Positions 42,834 through 50,962 of a DNA stretch of 64,000 nucleotides are shown one piece after another. The translations under genes and the position numbers were made by a program. The stretch comes from JAKFWI01 sp031398975 (GTDB lineage: Bacteria; Pseudomonadota; Alphaproteobacteria; Caulobacterales; Aquidulcibacteraceae). The stretch spans positions 1 through 64,000 of the forward strand of contig JANNOI010000054.1 of assembly GCA_031398975.1 (NCBI GenBank), read 5' to 3'. Under the pieces are notes generated by a model. The model was given only the letters and a program-made list of their open reading frames with translations. It did no database searches and was not told the origin of the DNA. Each line of letters begins with the position of its first letter. The stretch's first letter is position 1.

Positions 42834-43927
42834 GCGGCGGCCCGCAGCGCCGGGCCGGCTATTCCACGCACCAACGCCCCCATCTCGGCAAGCGCGGGAT
42901 GGGCGAACAGCGCGTTCAGATGGCCCCATTCCCGCGGCAGGAAGGCGCGGTAGCGGGGCTTGGCGTCCCGGGCGATCAGGCGGGAGAAGATGCCGATAAT
43001 GCGCAGCGTGTTCAGCGCGCCGAGCACGGCGAGCTCGCGCCGGAACGGCGCCTCGGGGGCCCCGGTCAGCGCGAAATAGCGCCCGAGCGCGGCCTCGCCC
43101 GCCGCCGGGCTCACGTCGCGACGCGCATCGTGCAACAGCATGGAGAAATCCCAGGCCCGCCAGCCGCGCACCGCGTCCTGGAAGTCGAGCAGGCCGACGC
43201 GCTGGGCGCCCGTCCGCTCGGGCAGCCAGATCAAGTTTTCGGCGTGGAAATCCCGGATGGTGAAGGCGCGGGGGAACGTCAGCGCCTCCTCGACCAGCGC
43301 GTCGCGCGCGCGCTCCCAGAGCTGGACCGCCGCCTCGCTCACCTGCGCGCCCGGCTCCGCCTGGGGCAGCCATTCGAGGAAAAGGTCGGCGTTGGCGGTG
43401 AGCGCGAGGCGGTCATAGTCCAGCAGCGGCCAGTCCGGACTGTCGGGCGCGGGCAATTGCGCGGGCGGGGGATCGCGGTGGGCCAGCGCCAGCGCCTCCC
43501 CGGCGGCGGCGTAAAGCTCGATCTCGTCGGCGCCGGCCGGGATCGCCTGGGCGAACAGGGCGTCGCCCAGATCCTCTACCAGACCGAAGCCGGCCTCGAC
43601 GTCCACGCCGAGGATCGCGGGCGCGGACAGGCCCAGCGTTTTCAGATGGTCCGCCACCGCCGCGAACGCCTCCACGCGCGAGGCGGCCAGGCGCGACACC
43701 GCGTTCCAGCCCAGGGCGCGCCGCTCCGCCTCGGTCGCGTCGGGGGGGCAGGGGGGGCTTTCATTGGCGCGCGGGGCGTCCATCAGGATGGCGCGGCGAT
43801 CGTCGCAGAAAAGGCGCTCATAGCGACGGGTGGAGGCGTCGCCGGCGAGGGGGAAGCGTTGCGCGTGGGCGAAGCCCGTCCGCCCCAGCAGGCGGGAGAG
43901 GGCGTCCTCGCGGTCGGCGGCGTTCAC
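42830..43927 (-). CDS. amgK: Anomeric sugar kinase AmgK (aminoglycoside-phosphotransferase fold)
   Basis: 365 residues from the GTG at 43927, overlapping the tsaE stop as GTGA. APH/choline-kinase fold: catalytic loop I-R-D-F-H-A-E-N-L-I-W and metal-binding L-L-D-F-Q-D-A, with Asp in both. Coupled to murU, so it most likely phosphorylates MurNAc/GlcNAc for cell wall recycling and bypass of de novo UDP-MurNAc synthesis, which confers intrinsic fosfomycin tolerance in Pseudomonas. Confidence 0.85.
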   Translation of the reverse strand: MNAADREDALSRLLGRTGFAHAQRFPLAGDASTRRYERLFCDDRRAILMDAPRANESPPCPPDATEAERRALGWNAVSRLAASRVEAFAAVADHLKTLGLSAPAILGVDVEAGFGLVEDLGDALFAQAIPAGADEIELYAAAGEALALAHRDPPPAQLPAPDSPDWPLLDYDRLALTANADLFLEWLPQAEPGAQVSEAAVQLWERARDALVEEALTFPRAFTIRDFHAENLIWLPERTGAQRVGLLDFQDAVRGWRAWDFSMLLHDARRDVSPAAGEAALGRYFALTGAPEAPFRRELAVLGALNTLRIIGIFSRLIARDAKPRYRAFLPREWGHLNALFAHPALAEMGALVRGIAGPALRAAA

Positions 43928-44388
43928 GGCGCGATCCCCCCTCCAATTGGTGCGATGCAGGCGGTGCGGCCCTGCCCTTCCATGCGCAGCGTGATGTCGA
44001 GGCGCCGCGCCGGCGCATGCGGGCCCATGCGCTTTGGCCACTCGATCACCACGAGCGCGGTCTCGTAGGCGTCTTCCAGTCCCAGCTCCAGCACCTCGTC
44101 GGGGTGGGCCAGGCGGTAGAGATCGAGGTGCCAGAGTTCACCGCGCGGGCCTTCATAGGTCTGAACCAACGTGTAGCTCGGACTGGGCGCGGCCTGGGGG
44201 CTTTCCGTCCAGGCGTTGATCAGCCCGCGCGCCAGCGTGGTCTTGCCGGCGCCGAGATCGCCGTTCAAGAACACCACGTCGCCTACCGCAAGGCCCCCGC
44301 ACAGCCGCGCGCCCAGCGCCGCGGTGTCGGCGGGGGCGGGCAGATAGAGCGGGACGGAGGCCGAATCGGGCCTTGCAGGGTGTGTCAC
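43924..44388 (-). CDS. tsaE: tRNA threonylcarbamoyladenosine biosynthesis ATPase TsaE
   Basis: 154 residues. Walker A N-G-D-L-G-A-G-K-T-T-L at about 42–52, then S-P-S-Y-T-L-V and L-W-H-L-D-L-Y-R-L, the conserved core of TsaE/YjeE. It is the ATPase that resets the TsaBD complex making t6A37 on tRNA. First gene of the tsaE–amgK–murU–addB–addA–trxA series. An 80-bp divergent promoter region separates it from the ferredoxin reductase gene. Confidence 0.93.
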   Translation of the reverse strand: MTHPARPDSASVPLYLPAPADTAALGARLCGGLAVGDVVFLNGDLGAGKTTLARGLINAWTESPQAAPSPSYTLVQTYEGPRGELWHLDLYRLAHPDEVLELGLEDAYETALVVIEWPKRMGPHAPARRLDITLRMEGQGRTACIAPIGGGIAP

Positions 44389-44468
44389 AGCGATGCAGCG
44401 TGGCCCAGGCGCAGGCCCGCTTCAAGGGCGGCCGGTCGTTGGCGCGCAGGGGCTTCGGGGGAGCGTTA

Positions 44469-45731
44469 ATGTCGGGCATTCAGCGCGTGGTGATCGTGGG
44501 CGGGGGCCACGCGGGCGGCGAAGCCGCGGGCCAGCTGCGCGCGCATGGCTTCGCCGGCGACATCACCCTGATCGGCGAGGAGCCGCTCGCGCCGTATCAG
44601 CGCCCGCCGCTGTCGAAAGCCTATCTCTCGGGCGCGCTGAGCGCGGAGCGCCTGCTGATCCGCCCGGCGGAAGTCTATGCGGAGGAGGGCGTGCGCCTGG
44701 TGTTGGGGCGCAAGGTGATCTGGCTGGATCGTCAGACCCGTCGCGTGCGCCTGGAGGGCGGCCAGGAAATACCCTACGACGCCCTGATCCTGGCCACCGG
44801 CGGCCGCGCGCGGCGGCCCCCGACGCCGGGTATCGACCTGGTGGGCGTGTTCACGCTGCGGACCGCCGCCGATGTCGATTTCATCCGCCCGCGCTTTTTG
44901 CCCGGCGCCCGGCTGGCGGTCATCGGGGCGGGGTATATCGGGCTTGAAGTGGCGGCGGTGGCGCGCACGCTTGGGCTTCACGTCACGGTGATCGAGGCGG
45001 CGCAGCGGCCGCTGGCGCGGGTCACGAGCCCGGAAATGGCGGGGTTTTTCCTGGATCGGCACGCCGGGCGCGGCGTGCGCTTCGCGCTTGGCGTGCAGGC
45101 CGAGGCGATCCTGCCGGGTCCGGACGGGGCGGCGGCGGGCGTGGCGCTCGCGGACGGGACCACGGTCGAGGCCGATCTCGTGATCGTGGGCGTCGGCATC
45201 GCGCCGGAAACGCAGCTCGCGGAGCTTTCGGGGCTCGTGGTCGAGGACGGCGTCGTCACCGATAGCGGGGCGCGCACCTCCGATCCGGCGGTGTTCGCCA
45301 TCGGCGATTGCGCGAGGCGCCCGCTCGCGTGCTTCGGCGGGCGTCTGATGCGGCTGGAAAGCGTCCACAACGCCATCGAGGGGGCCAAGATCGCGGCCGC
45401 CACGATCACCGGCGCGGCCCCCCCGATCGAGGAAATCCCGTGGTTCTGGTCCGACCAGTACGATCTGAAGCTGACCATGGCGGGCCTGTCGGCCGGGTAC
45501 GACGCCATCGTCCAGCGCGGCGCGCCGGAGGCGGGAAGCTTCGCGCTGTTCTATTATCGCGGGTCCCATCTCCTGGCGGTGGATGCGGTGAACCGGCCTG
45601 GGGAATATCTCGGCGCCAAGCAGATCCTGCAGAAGGGCGCCACGATCGCGCCGGCCCTGTTGCAGGACATGGGGAAATCCATGAAACAGATCGTGACGGA
45701 GGCGCTGGCCGGCGCGGCGCACGCCGGCTGA
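44469..45731 (+). CDS. FAD-dependent ferredoxin reductase
   Basis: 420 residues. FAD-binding G-G-G-H-A-G-G-E near 10–17, NAD-binding G-A-G-Y-I-G-L-E near 155–162 and the second FAD motif A-I-G-D-C-A near 277–282. This is the putidaredoxin/rhodocoxin/adrenodoxin-reductase-like class that passes electrons from NAD(P)H to a [2Fe-2S] ferredoxin. The ferredoxin gene follows 36 bp later. No cytochrome P450 or other acceptor gene is nearby, so the end use is unknown. Confidence 0.9.
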   Translation: MSGIQRVVIVGGGHAGGEAAGQLRAHGFAGDITLIGEEPLAPYQRPPLSKAYLSGALSAERLLIRPAEVYAEEGVRLVLGRKVIWLDRQTRRVRLEGGQEIPYDALILATGGRARRPPTPGIDLVGVFTLRTAADVDFIRPRFLPGARLAVIGAGYIGLEVAAVARTLGLHVTVIEAAQRPLARVTSPEMAGFFLDRHAGRGVRFALGVQAEAILPGPDGAAAGVALADGTTVEADLVIVGVGIAPETQLAELSGLVVEDGVVTDSGARTSDPAVFAIGDCARRPLACFGGRLMRLESVHNAIEGAKIAAATITGAAPPIEEIPWFWSDQYDLKLTMAGLSAGYDAIVQRGAPEAGSFALFYYRGSHLLAVDAVNRPGEYLGAKQILQKGATIAPALLQDMGKSMKQIVTEALAGAAHAG

Positions 45732-45767
45732 AGGCGCGCGCGAGCATAAGGTGGGTTGAGGACGGGT

Positions 45768-46088
45768 ATGGCGAAGATCACCTATATCGAGCACAACGGC
45801 CAGGTGCATGAAGTGGATGTGGCGTCGGGGATGAGCGTCATGGAAGGCGCGGTGAAGCATCTCGTGCCCGGCATCGACGCCGATTGCGGGGGCGCGTGCG
45901 CGTGCGCGACCTGCCACGTCTATGTCGATCCCGCCTGGGTGGAGCAGACCGGCAAGGCCTCCAGCATGGAGGAGAGCATGCTCGACTTCGCAAACGAGGT
46001 GGAGCCGACCTCGCGGCTTTCTTGCCAGATCCGGGTGAGCGACGCGCTGGACGGGCTGGTGGTGCGTCTGCCGGCGAGCCAGCACTGA
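45768..46088 (+). CDS. [2Fe-2S] ferredoxin, adrenodoxin type
   Basis: 106 residues from the ATG at 45768. Cluster ligands fit C-x5-C-x2-C then a distant Cys: Cys40, Cys46, Cys49 and Cys86 (an additional Cys44 lies inside the loop). The acidic D-F-A-N-E-V-E-P-T-S-R-L-S-C stretch is typical of adrenodoxin/FdxB-like proteins. It is presumably the electron partner of the reductase encoded upstream, serving a P450 or an iron-sulfur assembly step. Confidence 0.93.
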   Translation: MAKITYIEHNGQVHEVDVASGMSVMEGAVKHLVPGIDADCGGACACATCHVYVDPAWVEQTGKASSMEESMLDFANEVEPTSRLSCQIRVSDALDGLVVRLPASQH

Positions 46089-46148
46089 ATGCCGCGGCGG
46101 CCTGCCCGGCGCAGTCCCCGGCGCAGTGAAAGGCAGTGAAGGAAGCCC

Positions 46149-46847
46149 GTGAGCCCGGACGCCGCGCTTGTTCTCTTTTCCGCGGGGCAGGATTCCACCA
46201 CGTGCCTCGCCTGGGCGCTCGATAGGTTCGCGCGGGTGGAGACGATCGGCTTCGATTACGGCCAGCGCCACGCCGTGGAGCTTACCCAGCGGCCCAAGGT
46301 GCGCGAGGCGATCGCGGCCGCGTTTCCCGCCTGGGGCGCCAAGCTCGGGGCCGACCATGTGGTGGACATGCGCGGCTTCGGCGCGCTGGCCGATAGCGCG
46401 CTGACCGCGGACCGCGCGATCGGCATGGCCGCCGACGGGCTGCCGACGACCTTCGTCCCCGGGCGCAATCTCGCCTTCCTCGCCTATGCCGGGGCGCTCG
46501 CCTACCGGCGCGGGACGGGCGTGCTGGTGGCGGGCATGTGCGAGACCGATTTCGCAGGCTATCCCGATTGCCGGGCCACAACGATCGCGGCGATGGAGCA
46601 GGCGCTCCGCCTGGGGCTGGCGGCGGAGGTGCGCGTCGAGACCCCGCTCATGGCCTTGACCAAGGCCGAAACCTGGGCGCTGGCCGAGCGGCTGGGCGGG
46701 GCGGCGCTGCGCGATCTGATCGTCGAGGAGACGCACACCTGCTATCGCGGGGAAAGAGCGCTGCGCTTTGCGTGGGGGTATGGGTGCGGGACGTGTCCGG
46801 CCTGCACCTTGCGCGCCGAGGGCTGGCGGGCCTATTCCAGCGTTTGA
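46149..46847 (+). CDS. queC: 7-cyano-7-deazaguanine synthase
   Basis: 232 residues, GTG start with GAAGGAAG upstream. Converts 7-carboxy-7-deazaguanine to preQ0 with ATP and ammonia. The PP-loop reads F-S-A-G-Q-D-S-T-T (usual S-G-G-x-D-S, here with Ala for the first Gly), and the C-terminal zinc site is visible as C-Y-R-G, C-G-T-C-P-A-C. Pairs with queE 7 bp downstream for queuosine (or other deazapurine) synthesis. Confidence 0.94.
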   Translation: MSPDAALVLFSAGQDSTTCLAWALDRFARVETIGFDYGQRHAVELTQRPKVREAIAAAFPAWGAKLGADHVVDMRGFGALADSALTADRAIGMAADGLPTTFVPGRNLAFLAYAGALAYRRGTGVLVAGMCETDFAGYPDCRATTIAAMEQALRLGLAAEVRVETPLMALTKAETWALAERLGGAALRDLIVEETHTCYRGERALRFAWGYGCGTCPACTLRAEGWRAYSSV

Positions 46848-46854
46848 GCCCACG

Positions 46855-47487
46855 ATGCAGTACGCCGTGAAAGAGATGTTCTATTCCCTGCAAGGGGAAG
46901 GCGCGCGTACGGGGCGCCCGGCCGTGTTCGTGCGGTTTTCGGGCTGCAATCTATGGTCCGGCCGCGAGGAGGATCGCGCGCGGGCGGTATGCACCTTCTG
47001 CGACACCGATTTCGTGGGGTTTGATCCGGACAAGGGCGGGGCGCGCTTTGCGGACGCGGCGAGCCTCGCTGCGGCGGCGGCGGCGCTGTGGCCGGGCGGA
47101 GGGGCGCCGTACGTGGTGTGCACGGGCGGGGAGCCGCTGCTGCAGCTCGATCCCGCCATGATCGAGGCGCTGCACCAGGTTGGGTTCGAGATCGCGGTGG
47201 AGACCAACGGCACGATCGCGGCCCCGCCGGATATCGACTGGATCTGCGTGTCGCCCAAGGCGGGCGCGCCGCTGAAGCAGAAGGAGGGCGACGAGCTGAA
47301 GCTCGTTTTTCCCCAGGCCGAGGCCCCGCCGGAGGGCTTCGAGGGCCTGGCGTTCGACCACTTCTTCCTGCAGCCGATGGCGGGCGCGAGCCTTGCCTCC
47401 GCCACCCGCGCCGCGATCGCGTTTTGCCTCGCCCACCCGCGCTGGCGCCTAAGCCTGCAGACGCAGAAATTTCTCGCCATCCCCTGA
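46855..47487 (+). CDS. queE: 7-carboxy-7-deazaguanine synthase (radical SAM)
   Basis: 210 residues. Radical SAM enzyme making CDG from carboxytetrahydropterin. The cluster motif is C-x14-C-x2-C (Cys in S-G-C-N-L-W, then V-C-T-F-C-D-T-D-F), the expanded spacing known from Burkholderia multivorans QueE instead of the classic C-x3-C-x2-C. T-G-G-E-P-L-L-Q-L-D and E-T-N-G-T binding motifs are present. Follows queC; queD and queF are not in this window. Confidence 0.93.
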   Translation: MQYAVKEMFYSLQGEGARTGRPAVFVRFSGCNLWSGREEDRARAVCTFCDTDFVGFDPDKGGARFADAASLAAAAAALWPGGGAPYVVCTGGEPLLQLDPAMIEALHQVGFEIAVETNGTIAAPPDIDWICVSPKAGAPLKQKEGDELKLVFPQAEAPPEGFEGLAFDHFFLQPMAGASLASATRAAIAFCLAHPRWRLSLQTQKFLAIP

Positions 47488-47502
47488 AGCGGGGCGTTGG
47501 AC

Positions 47503-48024
47503 TCAGCCCGCGGGGCGGGGATGCTGGGCGGCGTAGGCCGCGGCCACCTCGCGAGCGAAGCGGCGCATCGCGCGCTCCGCATCCGTCCAGGCGCCGACGC
47601 CGCGGGAATTGGCGAGGCTGTGCTCGTACCAGCGATAGCCCACTTCGCGGATCACCTTGCCTTGCCCGTCGAGCACCCGCGCCTCCAGCGTCGCCCCGCC
47701 CAGGGATACGGAGCGGAAATAATCGAGGCCCGGCTTGTCGGAGAGCTGTTTGAACGTCGGCTTGCTGGGCTTGGCGGCGGTCAGCGTGGTCTCGATCGTC
47801 AGCGGGGCGTTCGGAGTGATTTCGGCGCCGGCGGCGGTGAGGGTGCGGGTGAGCTGCTTGGTCAGATAGTCGGAGAGGCCCGCGATCTCGCGCTCGCCAT
47901 AGGTTTCGGCGAAATCCTTCTGCGCCTCGGGGCTGAGCGCCAGCGGCTTGACGGTGACCGGCGCGGCGAGCGCCGATCCTGCGAGCAGGAACAGGGCGAG
48001 GCCGGCGGCGAACGGGACGCGCAT
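47503..48024 (-). CDS. Exported protein of unknown function
   Basis: 173 residues with a clear signal peptide (about 1–20, A-G-S-A-L-A-A-P). The mature part starts V-T-V-K-P-L-A-L-S-P-E-A-Q and contains a T-I-E-T-T-L-T-A-A-K-P-S strand and the pattern G-G-A-T-L-E-A-R-V-L-D then V-G-Y-R-W-Y. That strand-rich layout resembles small outer-membrane-associated proteins predicted in alphaproteobacteria (DUF3313-like), but I do not assign it. Probably periplasmic. Convergent with queE across 15 bp. Confidence 0.7.
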   Translation of the reverse strand: MRVPFAAGLALFLLAGSALAAPVTVKPLALSPEAQKDFAETYGEREIAGLSDYLTKQLTRTLTAAGAEITPNAPLTIETTLTAAKPSKPTFKQLSDKPGLDYFRSVSLGGATLEARVLDGQGKVIREVGYRWYEHSLANSRGVGAWTDAERAMRRFAREVAAAYAAQHPRPAG

Positions 48025-48134
48025 GAGCTTTCCTCCTGGAGAATTGGCGCACCAGAGATGGATCCGGCGCGCGCCTCCGGCCAGGGGGCTTTCCCAAAAA
48101 TGCGGCAGGCGAGGCGGCCTCGACCGATCAGGCC

Positions 48135-48698
48135 CTAGCGGCGCTTTTTGACCGGGCGGGGCCGGGCGGTGGCTGCTGCGGGCGCGGGCGCGAGCGCGGG
48201 GGCGGGGTCTGCGACGATGGTGTTGGACAGGGCGCGCCAGCGGCCCTGCTCATCCTTGCGCCACACCGTGATATAGCGGCCCTGCTGGGCCTCTTCGCCG
48301 CGCAAAACCTGCACGAACCGCCCGCTGGTTGAGCCGAATTCCCCGCTTTTGGCGACGAACGCGCGGTCGGCCTGCCAGAAGAGCGGCCCGGCGTTCGCGG
48401 CCGGCGCGAGGCCGGAAGCGATGGCCTGGGGGCCTTGGAATGCGCCGGATTTGTGCAGAACCAGGCCGTGGGTTGGGTCTGCGGTGTCGGCCAGCGCCTG
48501 GGGCAGGCCTTTGGCGGCGGCGAGCGCGGCCAGCAGGCGATCCGCCTCGATCAATTCTTGTTCCGGGGTCATTGCGGGCGCCACCGCGGCGGCGGCGGCG
48601 AGAGGGGGCGTCGCGGCGGCCGGCGCGGCGTCTCCCGGGGTGGTCTGGCAGGCGGCGAGCGCGGCCGCCGCCGCCGCCGCAATGAGCATGTTCCGCAT
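48135..48698 (-). CDS. Lipoprotein with DUF4440/SnoaL-like (NTF2-fold) domain
   Basis: 187 residues. Signal with lipobox L-A-A-C at about 14–17, an Ala/Pro-rich linker, then an NTF2-like domain: an A-D-R-L-L-A-A-L-A-A-A-K-G helix near the start and Y-I-T-V-W-R-K-D-E-Q-G-R-W-R near the end, typical of DUF4440. The tail ends in basic P-V-K-K-R-R. Function unknown. The promoter side carries a GTTAA-N6-TTAAC palindrome. Confidence 0.7.
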   Translation of the reverse strand: MRNMLIAAAAAAALAACQTTPGDAAPAAATPPLAAAAAVAPAMTPEQELIEADRLLAALAAAKGLPQALADTADPTHGLVLHKSGAFQGPQAIASGLAPAANAGPLFWQADRAFVAKSGEFGSTSGRFVQVLRGEEAQQGRYITVWRKDEQGRWRALSNTIVADPAPALAPAPAAATARPRPVKKRR

Positions 48699-48745
48699 CG
48701 CCCCTACCCCTCGCCTGCGCTGCAGCGCCGCCGCACGCTGATCAC

Positions 48746-48761
48746 GTTAATTTTGGTTAAC
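48746..48761. promoter_or_regulatory. GTTAA-N6-TTAAC palindrome upstream of the DUF4440 lipoprotein
   Basis: GTTAATTTTGGTTAAC is a perfect inverted repeat of 5 bp arms in an AT-rich patch 48 bp before the lipoprotein start. It resembles a CtrA box but with a 6-bp instead of 7-bp spacer, so the identity of any binding protein is uncertain. Confidence 0.3.
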
Positions 48762-48810
48762 ACCAGAGGCTGCGCCGCTTCAAGCCCCGCTCGCCCGGCT
48801 GGGGAAGGCT

Positions 48811-49446
48811 TCAGGAGGGCACGATCTCGGCGCCGGGGGGCGTCTGGCCGGCCAGGAAGGCGGCGCGGTGGGCCGGATCGGCCAGGTCCATGCGGAAGGC
48901 CGTCCAGGTCTTGCCGGTCAGCACCGCCGCCGTGCGGGGCCCGTCGGCGTCGTCGTCGAACTGCCAGACCACATGGTCGCCCTCCTCGTTGGAAAAGCCT
49001 TCGCCGTCGGCCTGGATGATGCCGCCGGCCGCTTCCTGGAGCGCTGAAAGGATGAGCCCGGGCGCGCCGGCGGCGCGTTCGTCGAGGCCCGCGGCCATGA
49101 TCTGCAGGGCGTAGATGGTCTCCACCCGGGAGAGATAGGCTTTCACCCAGGCCGCTCCGCTCTTGGGCAAGGCCTCTTCCAGCTCCTCTTTAAATTCCGC
49201 GATCTCGTCGCCGGCCAGATCCTCGGCCCGCCCGGTCACCACGTCCCGGGTAAGGAGGCCGATCGGATCGCCTTCGGCGGTGTACGCGATGAGCGCCTCC
49301 CAGGCGGGGGCGGCCGCGCCGTCCTCGCCCTCGTCCTCCGGGATCAGCACGAGATCGCCCGCGCCCAGGCCGGCGAGCGCGGCGCGCAGCGCTTCGATCC
49401 CGACCGGGGTGCGCGAGGGGCTCAGCAGGCGGATATAATAGGACAT
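48811..49446 (-). CDS. Conserved acidic protein of unknown function
   Basis: 211 residues, no signal peptide or membrane segment, strongly acidic (for example D-E-G-E-D-G and D-D-D-A-D-G-P). It opens Y-Y-I-R-L-L-S-P-S and contains W-Q-F-D-D-D-A-D-G and W-T-A-F-R-M-D-L-A-D. A soluble cytoplasmic protein; I do not recognise the family. It faces the glutamine synthetase gene across a 169-bp spacer. Confidence 0.7.
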   Translation of the reverse strand: MSYYIRLLSPSRTPVGIEALRAALAGLGAGDLVLIPEDEGEDGAAAPAWEALIAYTAEGDPIGLLTRDVVTGRAEDLAGDEIAEFKEELEEALPKSGAAWVKAYLSRVETIYALQIMAAGLDERAAGAPGLILSALQEAAGGIIQADGEGFSNEEGDHVVWQFDDDADGPRTAAVLTGKTWTAFRMDLADPAHRAAFLAGQTPPGAEIVPS

Positions 49447-49501
49447 GTAAAACAGGACAGGGGCGGGCGGACAGGTTTAAGGTTTATAGTCGACTTGGGC
49501 G

Positions 49502-49530
49502 CCCCCGCCCCGCCCGCGACCGGGCGGGGG
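49502..49530. repeat. GC hairpin in the divergent spacer before the glutamine-synthetase-like gene
   Basis: CCCCCGCCC (49502–49510) pairs with GGGCGGGGG (49522–49530) around an 11-nt loop: a very stable stem about 90 bp upstream of the enzyme start. It could be a leader structure or a terminator of neighbouring transcription. No T-run follows. Confidence 0.4.
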
Positions 49531-49615
49531 AGCGCGCCTTGACTTCGCACAAACGTGCACGCGATCCTTTCCCATCGCAAGGCGGCCTCGCGGAGGCGCC
49601 AACAACAGGCGGCGT

Positions 49616-50962
49616 ATGTCTTCGGTTTTCGAGACCTGGATCAAGCAGAACGGCATCGGCGAGGTGGAGTGCCTGGTGCCGGACATGAACGGGGTGGTGC
49701 GCGGCAAAGTGCTGCCCGCCGCCAAGTTTTTGCAATCGGAGCGGGAGGGCGCGCTGCGCATCCCGTCCAGCATCTATGCCGTGACCGTGACCGGGGAATA
49801 TCCCGAGGATAGCGACGCGGCCGCCTTCAAGGATCCCGACGTGATCCTGCGGCCCGATTTCGCCACCATCTGCGTCGCCCCCGGCTACAAGACGCCCACC
49901 GCCTTCGTGTTCGCGGACGCCTTCCACGCCGATGGGAGCCCGTTCGAGATCTCCCCCCGCCATTTGCTGCGCAAGGTGCTCGCGCTCTATGCGGACAAGG
50001 GCTGGCGCCCGGTCGTGGCGCCGGAGCTTGAGTTCTACCTGACCCAGATCAATACCGATCCCGATTTGCCGCTGCTGCCCCCGGCCGGGCGCTCGGGCCG
50101 CTCGGAGACCTCCCCCCAGCCCTACGGCCTGGAGGCGATCACCGAGTTCGAAGACCTGATCGAGATGATCTACGAATATTCCGAGATCGCGGCCCTCGAG
50201 ATCGACACGATGATCCATGAGAGCGGGGCGGCCCAACTCGAGATCAATTTCAACCATGGCGACGCGGTGGCGCTGTCGGACCAGGTGCTCGTGTTCAAGC
50301 GGATCGTACGCCAGGTGGCGCTGAAGCATCAGGTCTACGCCACGTTCATGGCCAAGCCGATGGAGCACCAGCCCGGCAGCGCCATGCACCTGCACCTGTC
50401 GCTGGAGGACGCCGAGAGCAAGCGCAACCTGTTCGGCGCGCCCGACGGCTCGAACACGGCTTTGTTTCGCCATTTCATCGGCGGGCTGCAGCAGGTGTTG
50501 CCGGAGATCACCCCGCTTTTCGCCCCGAACGTGAACTCTTTCCGGCGCATGCGGCCGTCCCATTCCGCCCCCATCAACGTGCAATGGGGCTATGACAACC
50601 GCTCCTGCGGCTTGCGCGTGCCCATTGCCGGGGCGGAGAATCGGCGGGTGGAGAACCGCCTGCCGGGCGCGGACGCCAACCCCTATCTGGCCATCACCGC
50701 CGAGCTGATTGCGGGCTATATCGGCATGACACAGAAGATCGAGCCGATCCCGATGATCGACGGCAACGCCTATCTGAAGGCGCGCACGCTGCCGCGCACC
50801 CTGGACGAGGCCTTGGCCCGCTTCGCCCAGTGCCAGCCGGCGATCGACATTCTGGGCCAGGACTTCTTCCGCGCCTTCACCCTGATCAAGTCGAGCGAGC
50901 TCGACGCCTATGAGGGGGTGATCAGCTCGTGGGAGCGCGACCATCTGTTGCTTAAAGTCTGA
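49616..50962 (+). CDS. Glutamine-synthetase-family enzyme (gamma-glutamylpolyamine synthetase-like)
   Basis: 448 residues, about GS type I size but with family marks of PuuA/GlnA-like ligases: catalytic E-L-E-F-Y-L near 136–141, E-I-N-F near 204–207, G-S-A-M-H-L-H-L-S near 258–266 and N-R-S-C-G-L-R-V-P. No adenylylation-site tyrosine pattern was recognised. It probably joins glutamate to an amine (putrescine or other polyamine) with ATP. No other polyamine catabolic genes (puuB, puuC, puuD) are nearby, so substrate is open. Confidence 0.85.
   Translation: MSSVFETWIKQNGIGEVECLVPDMNGVVRGKVLPAAKFLQSEREGALRIPSSIYAVTVTGEYPEDSDAAAFKDPDVILRPDFATICVAPGYKTPTAFVFADAFHADGSPFEISPRHLLRKVLALYADKGWRPVVAPELEFYLTQINTDPDLPLLPPAGRSGRSETSPQPYGLEAITEFEDLIEMIYEYSEIAALEIDTMIHESGAAQLEINFNHGDAVALSDQVLVFKRIVRQVALKHQVYATFMAKPMEHQPGSAMHLHLSLEDAESKRNLFGAPDGSNTALFRHFIGGLQQVLPEITPLFAPNVNSFRRMRPSHSAPINVQWGYDNRSCGLRVPIAGAENRRVENRLPGADANPYLAITAELIAGYIGMTQKIEPIPMIDGNAYLKARTLPRTLDEALARFAQCQPAIDILGQDFFRAFTLIKSSELDAYEGVISSWERDHLLLKV

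Noticed and set aside
44466..46853. 795-codon minus-strand frame opposite the ferredoxin reductase, ferredoxin and queC
   Set aside because: Spans three well-recognised genes on the other strand and has no recognisable domain.
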